Below, one piece after another: positions 26,135 through 34,445 of a DNA stretch of 61,407 bases. This stretch comes from Aurantiacibacter xanthus (lineage in GTDB: Bacteria; Pseudomonadota; Alphaproteobacteria; Sphingomonadales; Sphingomonadaceae). Numbering within the stretch: position 1 is the first letter of the stretch; every line of letters begins with the position of its first letter. Location: assembly GCF_003584015.1 (NCBI RefSeq), contig NZ_QXFM01000093.1:1-61407 (forward strand), in the 5' to 3' direction. The position numbers and the translations under genes are program-made. A model generated the notes under the pieces. It had not been told where the DNA came from, did not search any database, and was given only the letters and a program-made list of their open reading frames with translations.

Positions 26135-27436
26135 TTGGCCACAGCCACCCCCCGTCCTGCTATTGCACCCGCCGGCTCGCTGGCAGAGCGCTATCGCGCC
26201 ACCCGCGCGCTGACCGAGGCTTTGCTTGCTCCGCTGAGCGAGGCGGATGCCACGCTCCAGTCGATGCCCGATGCCTCGCCAGCCAAGTGGCACGCCGCGC
26301 ATGTGACGTGGTTCTGGGAGACCTTCCTCCTGCGCGACCATCTCGCCGGATACGAGCTGTTCAACGCGCGCTGGCCGTTCCTGTTCAACTCCTATTACGA
26401 GGCCGAGGGCGAGCGGCTGTTGCGAGCGCGCCGCGGGATGCTGTCGCGCCCGACGCTGGCTGAGATCGTCGAATGGCGCGAGGATGTCGATGCGACGATG
26501 GAAAGCCTGTTCGACCGGCCCGAATGCGCGGACCTGATCGAACTGGGCCTTGCGCACGAGCAGCAGCACATCGAACTGTTGCTGACCGACATCAAACACG
26601 CGCTGTTCTCCAATCCGCTCGGGCCTGCGATGTGGCCCCTTCGATACCCTTCCGTTCGTCCTGAGGAGGGATCAAAGCCGGAGGCTGAGAGCCCGTCTCG
26701 AAGGACCGATGACTGGCTCACCCATCCCGGCGGAATTGCCCGCGTCGGCCATCAGGAGGATGGGTTCGCTTTCGATAACGAGGGCCCGGCGCACCGCGTG
26801 CTGATCGAACCCTTCGCACTCTCGCGGCGGCTGGTGACCAATGCCGAGTGGCAGGAGTTCATCGCGGACGGTGGCTATCGCAAGGCTGCGTTGTGGCTGT
26901 CGGACGGCTGGGCCTGGGTGCAGCGTAAAGGCATTGCCGCACCGCTCTACTGGCGCGGAGAGGAGCATTTCACCCACTCCGGCTGGCAGGAGCGCGACCC
27001 CGAGGCACCGGTTGCGCACATTTCCTACTACGAAGCAGATGCCTTCGCCTCATGGGCAGGGGCACGGCTGCCGACCGAGTTCGAATGGGAAGCCATCGCG
27101 CGCGGGCAGGATACGAGCGGCGACAACCGACCCGGCTTTTCCGCCAGCGCAGGCAACCAGCTCGATGGCGCCGCTCCACCCTTGCCCCAAGGCGCGGGCG
27201 AGCTGTTCGGCGATGTCTGGCAGTTCACCCGTTCGGCCTATCTGCCCTATCCGCGCTTCCAGCCTGCCGAGGGCGCGGTGGGCGAATACAACGGCAAGTT
27301 CATGGCCGGACAATGGGTGCTCAAGGGTGCCAGCTGCGCCACCGTGCGCGGCCACTCGCGCGCCTCCTACCGCAATTTCTTCTACCCCCGGCAACGCTGG
27401 CAGTTCACCGGCCTGCGGCTGGCAAAGGACCAATGA
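26135..27436 (+). CDS. egtB: Ergothioneine biosynthesis sulfoxide synthase EgtB
   Basis: EgtB joins a thiol to trimethylhistidine (hercynine) using iron and O2. The start is TTG 26135 with GAGGAGAGGG at 26123-26132; the first residues in the reading are LATATPRP. The N-terminal DinB-like domain supplies the iron ligands (H53 in KWHAAH, and H141/H145 in HEQQHIE), and the C-terminal FGE-sulfatase domain runs from about 195 to 433 (LPTEFEWEAIARG, GDVWQFTRSAY, RNFFYPRQRWQFTGLRLA). Residues 173-191, between the two domains, are encoded by a palindromic repeat. Whether it uses Cys or gamma-Glu-Cys is unclear, since no egtA or egtC is present. Confidence 0.94.
   Translation: MATATPRPAIAPAGSLAERYRATRALTEALLAPLSEADATLQSMPDASPAKWHAAHVTWFWETFLLRDHLAGYELFNARWPFLFNSYYEAEGERLLRARRGMLSRPTLAEIVEWREDVDATMESLFDRPECADLIELGLAHEQQHIELLLTDIKHALFSNPLGPAMWPLRYPSVRPEEGSKPEAESPSRRTDDWLTHPGGIARVGHQEDGFAFDNEGPAHRVLIEPFALSRRLVTNAEWQEFIADGGYRKAALWLSDGWAWVQRKGIAAPLYWRGEEHFTHSGWQERDPEAPVAHISYYEADAFASWAGARLPTEFEWEAIARGQDTSGDNRPGFSASAGNQLDGAAPPLPQGAGELFGDVWQFTRSAYLPYPRFQPAEGAVGEYNGKFMAGQWVLKGASCATVRGHSRASYRNFFYPRQRWQFTGLRLAKDQ
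26653..26706. repeat. REP-like palindromic repeat inside the egtB coding sequence
   Basis: This segment aligns with the minus-strand reading of the intergenic repeat at 8143-8188: shared GAGGAG, GGCTGA and CCCGTCTCGAAGGA. Its ends (CGTCCT and AGGACCG) can pair. It stays in frame and encodes the hydrophilic linker VRPEEGSKPEAESPSRRT between the two EgtB domains. Confidence 0.75.
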
Positions 27437-28422
27437 TGGCAGCCCAGACCGATATCCGACTGGTTGACCGCGACGATCACGGCATCGACCGCGCCTTCCG
27501 CGCCGACGTGCTCGAAGGGCTTTCCTCCCCGCAAAAGGCGATTCCGGCCCGCTGGTTCTACGACGACGAAGGTTCGCGCCTGTTCGAGGATATTACCCGG
27601 CTGCCCGAGTACTATCTCACCCGCGCCGAAACCGAGACCCTGCGCAAGCGGGCTGGGGACTTCGCCCGGCTGATCGGGCCGGGGCGGGCGGTGGTCGAAT
27701 TCGGTTCGGGCTCATCGCTCAAGACACCGCTGTTGCTCGATGCGATCCAGCCGGGGGCCTATGTTCCCATCGACATCGCGGGCGATTTCCTGCGCGAGTC
27801 CTCGGCGGCGCTGGCGGCGAAGTTTCCCGGCCTGCCGGTCCACCCGATCGAGGCCGACTTCACCACCACCGTGAAGCTGCCGCCGGAGTTGCTCGCCATG
27901 TCCAAGCTCGGCTTCTTCCCCGGCTCCACCATCGGCAACATGGTCCCGCGCTCGGCGGTCGATCTGCTGCGCACCATGCGGATGACGCTGGGCGGCGATG
28001 CGATGCTGCTGATCGGCATGGATCTCATCAAGGATATTGATGTGCTTACCGCGGCTTACGACGATGCCGCCGGTGTCACGGCGGCGTTCAACCGCAACCT
28101 CCTGAAGCGCATCAACCGCGAGCTGGACGGCGATATCCCCATCGCCGCCTTCGCCCACCGTGCGCGCTGGAACGATACCTATGCCCGGATCGAGATGCAT
28201 CTCGAAGCGCGCGCCGAGATCGCCTTCACGGTCGCGGGGCGTTCCTTCACGATGCGCGCGGGCGAAACGATCCACACCGAGAACAGCCACAAGTTCGACC
28301 TGCGCAGCGCCAACATGCTGCTGCTGGCCGGACACTGGACCCCGGTCGAGCGCTGGACCGATAGCGAGGATCGTTTCGCCCTGATCCTCGCCCGCGCCAG
28401 TGTGCCGCGCAAGGCACCATGA
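27433..28422 (+). CDS. egtD: L-histidine N-alpha-methyltransferase EgtD
   Basis: Uses S-adenosylmethionine to trimethylate histidine to hercynine, the substrate of EgtB. The 329-residue protein shows the RLFEDITRLPEYYLTRAE segment, the SAM-binding VVEFGSGSSLKTPLLL, the family motif FFPGSTIGNM, and the histidine-binding end IHTENSHKFD. Two adjacent ATGs (27433, 27436) overlap the egtB stop, with AAAGGA just upstream, so the two enzymes are translated in concert. Both motifs and length (about 320) are normal. Confidence 0.95.
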   Translation: MMAAQTDIRLVDRDDHGIDRAFRADVLEGLSSPQKAIPARWFYDDEGSRLFEDITRLPEYYLTRAETETLRKRAGDFARLIGPGRAVVEFGSGSSLKTPLLLDAIQPGAYVPIDIAGDFLRESSAALAAKFPGLPVHPIEADFTTTVKLPPELLAMSKLGFFPGSTIGNMVPRSAVDLLRTMRMTLGGDAMLLIGMDLIKDIDVLTAAYDDAAGVTAAFNRNLLKRINRELDGDIPIAAFAHRARWNDTYARIEMHLEARAEIAFTVAGRSFTMRAGETIHTENSHKFDLRSANMLLLAGHWTPVERWTDSEDRFALILARASVPRKAP

Positions 28423-28482
28423 CGCGGGGCCGGCAAAGCCAGACAGTCGCAATTCACCAGCTTGGCGCTATATCTCTGGTCT

Positions 28483-29148
28483 ATGGACTGGTCCGCCCTT
28501 TCTGAGCAGATCGCACATTCGGTGCGCGAATTGCCCCGCTCGGGGCTGCTGATGGTTGCCGTGGGCGCGATGGGGCTGGGCATCGCCGGGTCGCTGCTGG
28601 GGCGCAGCCTGCCCGGCTTCGGGCGGTTGTTGCGCACGGCGAGCACGCTGGGTCTGATGGGCGTGCTGGTGCTGGTGGTGCTGCAACTCTCGCGGCTCGA
28701 TCCGCGCTTCTCGATGGCGGTGCCGCAGATCGGTCTGCCCGAACAGGTGGTCGAGGGCGGCGAGACCCGCGTGCCGCTTGCGCCCGACGGACATTACTGG
28801 CTGCGCGCGAGGGTCAACGGGCATGAAGCGCATTTCCTCGTCGATACCGGGGCCACGCTGACCGCGATCTCGCAGGACACCGCCGAGCGCGCGGGCCTGA
28901 CCCCGCGCGAGGGGGCGTTGCCGATCCGCATGCAGACCGCCAACGGTTCGGTCGCGGCGCAGGTCACCGCGATTGACGAGCTGCGCTTCGGCAATGTCGC
29001 TGCGCGCGGGCTCGATGCGATCATCGCGCCGGGGCTGGGCGAGACCAATGTGATCGGCATGAACCTGCTCTCGCGGCTCGCCTCGGTGCGGATCGAGCAG
29101 GGCGAGCTGGTGCTGGTGCCCAACAATCCGCAGGAGCCGATGGAATAG
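28483..29148 (+). CDS. Membrane-anchored clan AA aspartic protease (retropepsin-like)
   Basis: A 221-residue single-domain aspartic protease with two N-terminal membrane helices (about 20-40 and 53-70) and a periplasmic retropepsin-like domain. The catalytic motif is LVDTGAT (D121), with the matching flap/strand segments LPIRMQTANGSVAAQV and NVIGMNLLSRL. It matches the TIGR02281-type family of proteobacterial retropepsin homologues, thought to work as dimers. ATG 28483 is used; a TTG seven codons upstream is possible. It lies 60 bp after egtD in the same direction, but no functional link is known. Confidence 0.87.
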   Translation: MDWSALSEQIAHSVRELPRSGLLMVAVGAMGLGIAGSLLGRSLPGFGRLLRTASTLGLMGVLVLVVLQLSRLDPRFSMAVPQIGLPEQVVEGGETRVPLAPDGHYWLRARVNGHEAHFLVDTGATLTAISQDTAERAGLTPREGALPIRMQTANGSVAAQVTAIDELRFGNVAARGLDAIIAPGLGETNVIGMNLLSRLASVRIEQGELVLVPNNPQEPME

Positions 29149-29214
29149 CGCGTTGACGATGTCCGCCCGGCGCGTCACTCTGCCTGCTTGCACAAAAGTC
29201 CACGGGAGAGGGCG

Positions 29215-30591
29215 ATGGCGGCAAACAATGCCACCGGAGAAAAGTTCGACGTAGCGCGATTCATCGACGAACGCCCGGTGGGCGCGCGGGAATATTTCCT
29301 GCTGGCCATTGTCTCGGTGATCCTGTTCCTCGACGGGTTCGACATGTACTTCCTCGGCAAGATCCTGCCTGCGATCGCCGAGGGGCTGGGCGGAACGCCC
29401 GTCGATATGCAGCCGGTGGTGAATTATCAGCAGATCGGCATGGCCATCGGGGCTTTCATCATGCCGCCGCTGGCCGACCGGATCGGGCGCAAGCCGGTGC
29501 TGGCGCTATGCCTTGCCGGGTTCGGTTCGCTGTCGCTGTGGGCGGCCTTTTCCGACGGCTTTTCGATGCTGTCGGTGCTGCGCGGTATTTCGGGCGTGTT
29601 CTTCTCCGCAATGCTGCCGGTTGGGCTGGCTTTTCTCTCCGAAGCGACCCCCAAGGCGCGCCGGGCGCTGTTCATGTCGATTGCGCTGGTGTGCTTTTCC
29701 GGCGGCAACCTTGGCTCGGGGGTGATGGTGGCCTGGTTCCTCGAAGATATCGGCTGGGAAGGCTTCTTCATCATCGGCGGTGCGGTGCCGTTGCTGGCGC
29801 TGTTGCTGCTGTTGATGGTGCGCGAGAGTCTCGCCTTCCGCGTCAACCGCAACCCGGCTGACCCGCGCATCCCGGCGCAGATCCGCGCGCTCGATCCGCA
29901 GACGCCGATTCCGGCAGGTGCGGTGTTCCATATGGGCGATCAGGACGAGGTCAGCCCGCTCGGCCCGCTGGCGATGTTCGGCAAGCGCTATCTCCCGCAG
30001 ACGGTGCTGTTGTTTGCGCTGTGCTTCTTCTCGCTTGGCAACATCGCGCTGCTGGCGAACTGGCTGGCGACCTTCATGCACGAACTGGCCGGGCTGCCGA
30101 TCGAGACCTTCGCCTTCTACATGATCATCGGGTACTTTGGCGGTGCCGCGGGCACGCTGATCATGGGCTGGCTGATGGACCGGATGAACCCCTATTGGCT
30201 GATCACCGGCTATTTCCTGGTCGATGCGGCGGCGATCTTCATGATCGGGCAGGTGCCACCGCAGACTGCGGTGGCCTTCGTGGCCGCGCTGATCGTGTGG
30301 AACTTCTGCCAAGTCGGCGGGCAGACCGGGATCAACAACATGGCAACGCTGGCCTACCCGCCCGAGATGCGCAGTTCTGGCCTCGGCTGGGCGGGGGGCT
30401 TTGGCCGTCTGGGCGGGATCGTGTTCCCGGCGCTGGGCGGACAGGCGCTGGTGCTGGGGCTGAGCCTGCCCGCGATCATGAGCATCACGGCCGTTCCCGC
30501 GCTGATGATCGCGGCGCTGGTGTTCGCGCTGGGCGTGGTCAACGGCGGCAAGATCGGCGGGCGCTCGAAGACCGCGCCCGCAGCGCACTAG
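29215..30591 (+). CDS. MFS transporter (aromatic acid:H+ symporter-like)
   Basis: A 458-residue major-facilitator carrier with about 12 membrane helices. The N-terminal LDGFDMYFLG segment and the A-loop DRIGRKPVLALC are typical of the AAHS/sugar-porter side of the superfamily; a cytoplasmic loop of about 60 residues (RVNRNPADP to VSPLGPLAMF) separates the halves. The substrate cannot be fixed from sequence; aromatic or organic acids are likeliest. ATG 29215 has GGGAGAGGG just upstream. The stop overlaps that of the convergent VOC gene. Confidence 0.87.
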   Translation: MAANNATGEKFDVARFIDERPVGAREYFLLAIVSVILFLDGFDMYFLGKILPAIAEGLGGTPVDMQPVVNYQQIGMAIGAFIMPPLADRIGRKPVLALCLAGFGSLSLWAAFSDGFSMLSVLRGISGVFFSAMLPVGLAFLSEATPKARRALFMSIALVCFSGGNLGSGVMVAWFLEDIGWEGFFIIGGAVPLLALLLLLMVRESLAFRVNRNPADPRIPAQIRALDPQTPIPAGAVFHMGDQDEVSPLGPLAMFGKRYLPQTVLLFALCFFSLGNIALLANWLATFMHELAGLPIETFAFYMIIGYFGGAAGTLIMGWLMDRMNPYWLITGYFLVDAAAIFMIGQVPPQTAVAFVAALIVWNFCQVGGQTGINNMATLAYPPEMRSSGLGWAGGFGRLGGIVFPALGGQALVLGLSLPAIMSITAVPALMIAALVFALGVVNGGKIGGRSKTAPAAH

Positions 30592-30977
30592 CCGAGGATC
30601 TGCACCAGCTCGATCTGGTGCCCCTGCGGCGAGGCGAGCATGGCGACGATCACCCCGCCGACATCGGTGGGCTCCATCAGCACGCTCGCCCCTTCGGCCT
30701 GGGCATGGGCGAAGCTGGCGGCGACGTCCGGGCAGACGAAGCCGACCGGGCCATGACCCGGCCCCACGCTGACGTCGCCAGCGGGCTTGCCCTGTACCAG
30801 CATCAGTTGCGGCGCGCCCTCTTCACCGGGAATGGCCATGATGTCCTCGGCGAAGTCGGGCAGATCGTAGCTGCCCACCACGGTAAAACCGAAGGCGCGT
30901 TGCCAGAAGCTGCGCGCCTGCGCGAGGTCGGGCACGTTGAGCTTGAAGAAGGCGAGCTTGGCAACAGGGGGCGTCAT
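30588..30977 (-). CDS. VOC-superfamily (glyoxalase/bleomycin-resistance-like) protein
   Basis: A 129-residue vicinal-oxygen-chelate fold protein with two beta-alpha-beta-beta-beta units. It begins AKLAFFKLNVPDLAQARSFW and ends with DVGGVIVAMLASPQGHQIELVQ, where a Glu in the last strand is the usual metal ligand. VOC proteins act as isomerases, dioxygenases or resistance binders; the reaction here is unknown. It is convergent with the MFS gene, and a perfect-arm palindrome lies about 46 bp upstream of the start. Confidence 0.83.
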   Translation of the reverse strand: MTPPVAKLAFFKLNVPDLAQARSFWQRAFGFTVVGSYDLPDFAEDIMAIPGEEGAPQLMLVQGKPAGDVSVGPGHGPVGFVCPDVAASFAHAQAEGASVLMEPTDVGGVIVAMLASPQGHQIELVQILG

Positions 30978-31022
30978 GGTCGAATTCCTTATCGGAGGCA
31001 GATTGCCGAGGCCGGACTGTCT

Positions 31023-31038
31023 TGCAAACCCGTTTGCA
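31023..31038. promoter_or_regulatory. Palindrome upstream of the VOC gene
   Basis: TGCAAACCCGTTTGCA has seven-base arms (TGCAAAC/GTTTGCA) around CC. It lies about 46 bp upstream of the VOC start, a fitting place for a repressor operator. No regulator gene is adjacent to suggest which protein binds. Confidence 0.4.
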
Positions 31039-31176
31039 CGGCAATCGGTGCAGGATGATTATTGCCGATATCAAACAGGCTGCGCCCGGTAGCGGTCGGG
31101 CGCCCCGGATACAAACTAAGTCTATTTCCAGCCGAATAACCAATAAAAAACGGCTGGTTGGCACCATTTTGTCCCA

Positions 31177-31205
31177 TTGTCGTTGAGTTGGGGCCTGCCT
31201 ATAAA
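31177..31205 (+). promoter_or_regulatory. bphO: Putative sigma-70 promoter of bphO-bphP
   Basis: TTGTCG (31177-31182) and TATAAA (31200-31205) are separated by exactly 17 bp. Transcription would begin near 31212, only about 30 bp before the bphO start codon and right at a short SD-led leader reading frame (ATG 31214). A seven-base inverted repeat (CCAGCCG at 31128 and CGGCTGG at 31151) lies just upstream. Confidence 0.45.
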
Positions 31206-31242
31206 TTTGGCTTATGAGGACAATCATGATTCGATCAAACGG

Positions 31243-31794
31243 ATGGCTGCGGACCTGAGGCGCGTTCTTCGCGATCAGACGACGCAGGTTCATGAGGATA
31301 CCGAAAGTGCCTTCGCAGCGATCGATCTAACCACCCCCGAGGGGCTGGACGCGACGCTACGCGCGCATATCGCGGCTTTGTCTTCGCTGCTTCCCAATCT
31401 CGCGCCTTGTCCGGTCTTCGCGGAGGAGATCGGTCGGCTGCGCGATCTGGCGGTGGCCTCGCTCGCCGCCACGGGGGCCGCACCGGTTCCTTCGCCCAGC
31501 CGCGATGCCGCTGCACTCGATCCGCTGGCAGTCGCCTATGTCGTGCTTGGCTCGCGGCTCGGGGCGCGGGTGATTGCGGCTCGTCTGCGGGCGGCGCAGG
31601 TGCCCGAAGGTTCGGCAGCCTATGCCTATTTCCGCGACGAGGGATCGGGTGCGGCATGGCAGACATTGCGGCAAATGCTCGCCTCATTTCCCGGAGAACA
31701 CACGGCGATAGTGGCGGATACCAGTGCTGCGTTTCGGATTTTTCAGCAGGAAGCGGCCAGATTTGCGCCTCGCTTCGCGGTTAAGGAAGTTTAG
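31243..31794 (+). CDS. bphO: Biliverdin-producing heme oxygenase BphO
   Basis: A 183-residue heme oxygenase-like protein that should open heme to biliverdin, the chromophore of the phytochrome encoded directly downstream. The proximal heme ligand is the His in TTQVHEDTESAF (H17), and the C-terminal half has the glycine-bearing LAVAYVVLGSRLGARVIAARL helix typical of the distal helix. Sequence similarity in this branch is modest, so the genomic pairing is strong support. The start at ATG 31243 has no clear ribosome-binding site; translation may depend on the overlapping leader frame. The bphP start follows the stop codon directly. Confidence 0.86.
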   Translation: MAADLRRVLRDQTTQVHEDTESAFAAIDLTTPEGLDATLRAHIAALSSLLPNLAPCPVFAEEIGRLRDLAVASLAATGAAPVPSPSRDAAALDPLAVAYVVLGSRLGARVIAARLRAAQVPEGSAAYAYFRDEGSGAAWQTLRQMLASFPGEHTAIVADTSAAFRIFQQEAARFAPRFAVKEV

Positions 31795-34374
31795 TTGGAA
31801 GTCGACCTCACCAATTGTGACCGCGAGGAAATCCATCTTCTTGGTCATGTGCAGTCCTTCGGGTGTCTGATTGCGCTCTCGTCGGACTGGTTGATCATGC
31901 ATGCCTCGCAATCGGCCGAGCGCTATCTCGGGCTGAAGGCGAACGACCTGATCGGCCTGCCGCTGCATCAGATCCTTACCGCTAAAGCGCTCCACGAGGT
32001 GCGCGGCGCGATGCAGTTGCTGGCCACGCGGGATTCGATCGGGCGGCTGTTCGACCTGCCGCTGCTGCCGGGCTCCGACCGCCTGTTCAACCTGGCGCTG
32101 CACCGCACCGGCCGGGCCACGGTCATCGAGATCGAACCTGCCGACGAGCAGGGCCAGCGGGTCGATCCGCTGATGCAGGTGCACAACATCGTCGGCCGCC
32201 TCAAGACCTGCCCTGACGTGGAGACGCTGTCGGAAACGGCGGCGCGGTTCCTGCGCGCCTTCCTTGGCTTCGACCGGGTGATGGTCTACCGCTTTGCCAG
32301 CGACGACACCGGCGCAGTCATCGCCGAATCCGCCGCGCACGGGATCGGCTCCTTCCTTGGCCTGCGATATCCTGCCAGCGACATCCCGCGACAGGCCCGC
32401 GCGCTCTATCTGCGCTCGGTGATCCGCATCATCAGCGATGTCGACGACAAGGTCTCGCCGATCCTGCCCGAGGTCAATGCGGAGAACGAGAAGCTCGACC
32501 TGTCGCTCAGCACGCTGCGCGCGGTCTCGCCGATCCACCTCGAATATCTGCGCAACATGGGCGTGAAGGCGTCGATGTCGATCAGCATCATCGTCGACGG
32601 CAAGCTTTGGGGCCTGTTCGCCTGCCATCACTATCAGCCGCTGGTGCTCGATTACGTCACGCGCTCGGCGGCAGAGCTGTTCGGGCAGATGTTCGGCTTC
32701 CTGCTGTCGCATCAGCTCGAAGTGGTGCGCAAGCAGGATGCGGAGCGAGCGCGTGACCTGCACGATGACCTGATGCGCCATTTTGCCGAAAGCTCCTCGA
32801 TCAGCGGAGACCTTGGCCAGATTATCGACGGGCTGAAGGATCTGGTTGCCTTCGATGGCGCTGCCGGATGGATCGCGGGCACCTTGCAGACGCGCGGGAC
32901 CACCCCCACGCATGACGAGATCATGGCGCTGGTTCGCTTTCTCAACACCACGACCCCGAGCCAGGTCTATGCCACCGATTGCCTGATGCAGGTCCATCCC
33001 CCGGCGGCGGACTATACCCAGCGCGCTGCAGGGGTGCTGGCGATGCCGGTCTCGCGCACCCCGCGCGACTATATCATGCTGTTCCGCGGCGAGGTCGCGA
33101 AGCAGGTGACCTGGGCCGGCAATCCTGAAAAGCCGGTGGAGGTGGGGCCGAATGGTATCCGTCTCACCCCGCGCAAAAGCTTCGAGAGCTGGCAGGAAAT
33201 CGTCCGCGGCCATTCGGCGGAGTGGACCCCGCAGGAACTGGAGGTGGCCGACACCATCCGGGTGACCCTGCTCGAAGTGGTGCTGCGGATGGCCGACAGC
33301 GCCAATCAGGAGCGTCAGCGCGCGAGCGAGCGGCAGGAACTGCTGATCGCCGAGCTGAACCACCGTGTCCGCAATATCCTCACGCTCATTCGCGGGCTGG
33401 TCGAGCAGAGCAAGTCCGACTTGATTGGCATCGAGGAGTTCACCGCCAACGTCAGCGACCGCATTCAGGCGCTGGCCCGCGCGCATGACCAGATCACGCG
33501 CAGCAACTGGAACGCGGCTTCGCTGCGCGAACTGGTCGAGACCGAAGTAACCGCCTACCTCGGCGCCAAGCGCGATCGGGTGGTGTTGCATGGCGGCGAT
33601 GCGATCGTGAAGCCGGAGGCCTATGCCACGCTGGCGCTGGTTATCCACGAGCTGACCACCAATTCGGCCAAGTACGGTTCGCTGGCGGACAGCCGGGGCC
33701 GCGTCGATGTCACCGTGAAACAGGAAGCGGACGGCGTGCTTGGGATCGGCTGGGTGGAATCGGACGGTCCACCGGTCAAGGCACCGGCGCGGCGTGGCTT
33801 CGGCTCCACGGTGATCGAACGGTCGATCCCGTTCGAGCTGGGGGGCAAGGTCGAGGTTAGCTACCCGCTGACCGGTTTGCGGGCGCAAATGCACGTGCCG
33901 GCGCGCCATATCGAGCGCTTCGAGGTGCAGGCCGAGGATGAGCCGGAAGTGTCAGCGAGTGCCGACGAGGTGAAGGAGGCCCCGCTGTTTGCTGCATCCT
34001 CACCCACGGTGCTGCTGCTGGAAGACAACATGATCATCGCCATGGATGGCGAGCGCTATCTGGCCGATCTCGGTGCCGAACGGGTGGTGACGGCCAGCAG
34101 CGTGGCGCAGGCCATGGCCATGCTCGATGCGGAACCGGTGGTGTGCGGCCTGCTTGATCTCAATCTCGGAGTGGAGACCAGCCTGCCCGTTGCCCGGCGG
34201 CTGCGCGAACAGGGTGTGCCCTTCGCCTTTGCCACCGGCTATGGCGATGCTGGCGAGCTTGCCGAGGAATTTCCCGATGCGCCGGTGCTGACCAAGCCTT
34301 ACGACCTGGACCAGCTCGCCGACATCCTGCGCCAGATCCTGCCCGATACCGATACCGATACTGGCGGGGCCTGA
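31795..34374 (+). CDS. bphP: Bacteriophytochrome hybrid histidine kinase (PAS-GAF-PHY-HWE kinase-receiver)
   Basis: A red/far-red photoreceptor of 859 residues that binds biliverdin. Start TTG 31795 follows the bphO stop immediately, with AAGGAAG upstream. C8 in DLTNCDREEIH is the chromophore-attaching Cys. The GAF domain has PASDIP (193-198), H248 and H278; the PHY tongue has PRKSF at about 458-462. The kinase is HWE type (phospho-acceptor H523 in ELNHRVRN, then HELTTNSAKYG and a WVESDG segment). A C-terminal receiver (about 735-855) carries phospho-acceptor D788 in LLDLNLG and the FATGYG and TKPYD motifs. Such kinases often feed the alphaproteobacterial general stress or light response. Confidence 0.95.
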   Translation: MEVDLTNCDREEIHLLGHVQSFGCLIALSSDWLIMHASQSAERYLGLKANDLIGLPLHQILTAKALHEVRGAMQLLATRDSIGRLFDLPLLPGSDRLFNLALHRTGRATVIEIEPADEQGQRVDPLMQVHNIVGRLKTCPDVETLSETAARFLRAFLGFDRVMVYRFASDDTGAVIAESAAHGIGSFLGLRYPASDIPRQARALYLRSVIRIISDVDDKVSPILPEVNAENEKLDLSLSTLRAVSPIHLEYLRNMGVKASMSISIIVDGKLWGLFACHHYQPLVLDYVTRSAAELFGQMFGFLLSHQLEVVRKQDAERARDLHDDLMRHFAESSSISGDLGQIIDGLKDLVAFDGAAGWIAGTLQTRGTTPTHDEIMALVRFLNTTTPSQVYATDCLMQVHPPAADYTQRAAGVLAMPVSRTPRDYIMLFRGEVAKQVTWAGNPEKPVEVGPNGIRLTPRKSFESWQEIVRGHSAEWTPQELEVADTIRVTLLEVVLRMADSANQERQRASERQELLIAELNHRVRNILTLIRGLVEQSKSDLIGIEEFTANVSDRIQALARAHDQITRSNWNAASLRELVETEVTAYLGAKRDRVVLHGGDAIVKPEAYATLALVIHELTTNSAKYGSLADSRGRVDVTVKQEADGVLGIGWVESDGPPVKAPARRGFGSTVIERSIPFELGGKVEVSYPLTGLRAQMHVPARHIERFEVQAEDEPEVSASADEVKEAPLFAASSPTVLLLEDNMIIAMDGERYLADLGAERVVTASSVAQAMAMLDAEPVVCGLLDLNLGVETSLPVARRLREQGVPFAFATGYGDAGELAEEFPDAPVLTKPYDLDQLADILRQILPDTDTDTGGA

Positions 34375-34391
34375 GCGCATCAAACGCAAAT

Positions 34392-34426
34392 GGGCCGGTC
34401 GGGAGGGGATGACTTCCGACCGGCCC
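34392..34426. terminator. Shared hairpin between convergent bphP and TonB receptor genes
   Basis: An 11-base-pair stem GGGCCGGTCGG/CCGACCGGCCC. On the minus strand it is followed by ATTTGCGTTTG, so it fits best as the terminator of the TonB receptor gene; it may also stop bphP transcription. Confidence 0.7.
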
Positions 34427-34445
34427 GGCAAGTTCTGATGCGGGG

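Noticed and set aside
31684-33909. Long antisense open frame across bphP
   Set aside because: Same GC-driven artefact; the sense strand holds all phytochrome and kinase motifs.
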